Source: Agrypnia vestita
Lineage: Eukaryota; Arthropoda; Insecta; Trichoptera; Phryganeidae
Direction of reading: 5' to 3'
Length of the DNA stretch: 64,000 nt
NCBI GenBank assembly: GCA_016648135.1
Contig: JADDOH010010980.1
Location: forward strand, 1 to 64,000
Positions 62,906 through 64,000 of the stretch are shown one piece after another. Every line of letters begins with the position of its first letter. The first letter of the stretch is position 1. Position numbers and translations under genes: made by a program. The notes beneath the pieces were generated by a model. It saw only the letters and a program-made list of their open reading frames with translations, was not told where the DNA came from and ran no database searches.

Positions 62906-63598
62906 ATAATTTTGTAACTCAATAAAATAATAATTAATAATTTTTGTAACTTAATCTAATATTTCTTTGCCTATATCTTACTTATTTAATCTAATGTCTT
63001 AGACTAATGATTACATTAACAATAGATATGTATGTAAATATATGACAATTCCCTCCACTTTTAAACACGAGAATAAATTCTCATCAGTGGGTAAGAGTGT
63101 AATATAAATGTGAATTAATTATATTATATTGAAAACAGCCACTCTAAGTTTGTACATTTACCAAATAAATTTAATAAAATAAAAAAATAAATAAAAAATA
63201 TTATTCTTCTGAATCGATTTAATATATTTTCATAAATATCTGTAAAATGTGAAATTACGCTATTCGGAGCCCTGGAAGAAGAAGAACATGATGGCTGAAA
63301 AACCTGAGAAGTGGTTTGGCCATCTACTGCAGAGCTATTCCGGACCGCAGTAAATAAAATGGTGATTGCCAAATGATAGCCAAATGACAATCCGTTGTAC
63401 GGATGAGGCACAAGAAGAAGACAATGATCTATTCATTATACATGATTATTATTTATTCAACACAAACATTGCATAATTTTAGAATCTGTATTCCAACAAT
63501 ACAAATTCTAAAGTCAGTAGTCAAATATTTTACGACATTGTTGCAATTCCACAAGTTCTCTCGTAAAAAAGAAAAAAAAATGTTCTGTAGGAATATAC
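62906..63598. other. AT-rich spacer with a possible LINE end
   Basis: Mostly A/T. At 63255-63420 the plus strand has a GC-richer stretch that ends GGATGAGGCACAAGAAGAAGA. It resembles the C-terminal RGTRRRR-like end of non-LTR polymerases but is too decayed to claim. Confidence 0.3.
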
Positions 63599-64000
63599 AG
63601 AGGTCTCATAGCTAGTAGCAAAAATGTTACAAGTGGATTCCTGCTTTGATATTGAATCGAAAATGTTCAAGCAAACATGACCTAATCAATTGTTATGGGG
63701 ATATGCAATATTAAAGTTTGCATTTTTTTCAATATTTCTAGCTTATTTTTTGCAAAATGTTGAACTATCGTTACAGCAACTTATATCGATTATGAAAAAT
63801 TAATTCGCTTCAATACAACTCAAATAAAATGATAAAAACCCTGTAAAAAAAATAATTTTCAATTTTTGTAAGGTTTTTATCATTTTATTCGACTTGTATT
63901 AAGTGAATGAATTGTTCATAATCGATATAAGTTGCTGTACCTATAGTTCGACTTTTTGATAAAAATAATTCAGAAATATTGAAAAAAATGAAAACTTATA
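63599..64000. mobile_element. Fold-back MITE family E, running off the window
   Basis: CATAGCTAGTAGCAAAAATG and GTGGATTCCTGC start the left arm. The central TAAAATGATAAAAACC palindrome is at about 63824-63890. The second arm has begun but is cut by the window end. Confidence 0.65.

Overview
The window looks like AT-rich, repeat-dominated DNA from an arthropod, most likely an insect. The evidence is the mix of transposon families: mariner, hAT, Harbinger-like, Helitron, Penelope-like, Gypsy, and several non-LTR families with four-base tails. There is no operon-like gene packing, and splice-like signals (branch point, pyrimidine tract, AG; GTGAGT donors) flank the main gene family. I cannot name the species; Lepidoptera would fit but is not shown. 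No rRNA, genuine tRNA, CRISPR array or conserved housekeeping gene was seen.

The backbone is a head-to-tail array of one unfamiliar gene family, all on the + strand. Eight coding-exon copies begin near 6.0, 12.0, 26.1, 31.5, 48.5, 51.6, 56.3 and 57.6 kb. Most encode a small N-terminal helix-turn-helix (copy 6 has lost it), then an acidic tail with repeating P-x-C-D-E-x-x-Q modules. Two copies end in a region with a perfect PCNA-binding (PIP) box consensus. An upstream exon-like unit ending in GTGAGT sits before several copies (10.1, 49.5, 52.9, 57.3 kb) and also occurs, broken or unpaired, at 15.7 and 58.3 kb. In the tightest unit (57.3-58.1 kb) it lies only 98 nt from the coding exon and reads in frame into it. 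The arrangement suggests a tandem gene duplication later stretched by transposons. The N- and C-terminal parts recall pogo/Tigger-type transposases without the DDE core; that link is inference.

Almost everything else is mobile DNA. At 1-5 kb there are Harbinger-like and 7-bp-duplication elements. At 6-16 kb are genes 1 and 2 with their TE-filled intron and LINE fragments. At 16-19 kb a nested stack holds a fold-back element, a LINE, a smaller fold-back and a mariner. At 19-25 kb lie Penelope-like inverted units and a hAT with a perfect 8-bp duplication. At 26-33 kb are genes 3 and 4, whose downstream flanks are duplicated copies of each other. At 33-43 kb are a mariner interrupted by an RTE-type LINE, a pair of TTAA-flanked elements, a Helitron packed with heat-shock-element motifs, SINEs and palindromes. 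At 44-47 kb are an intact-looking mariner and LINE remnants. At 48-58 kb are genes 5 to 8 with a Gypsy and a Penelope remnant in the gene 7 intron. At 58-64 kb a diverged duplicate of the 30-kb region carries further insertions.

Several insertions can be read with base precision because the window also contains the unoccupied version of the same duplicated site. This applies to the TTAA element, two Harbinger-like elements and two or three LINE insertions. The order of many insertions can therefore be worked out from this one sequence.
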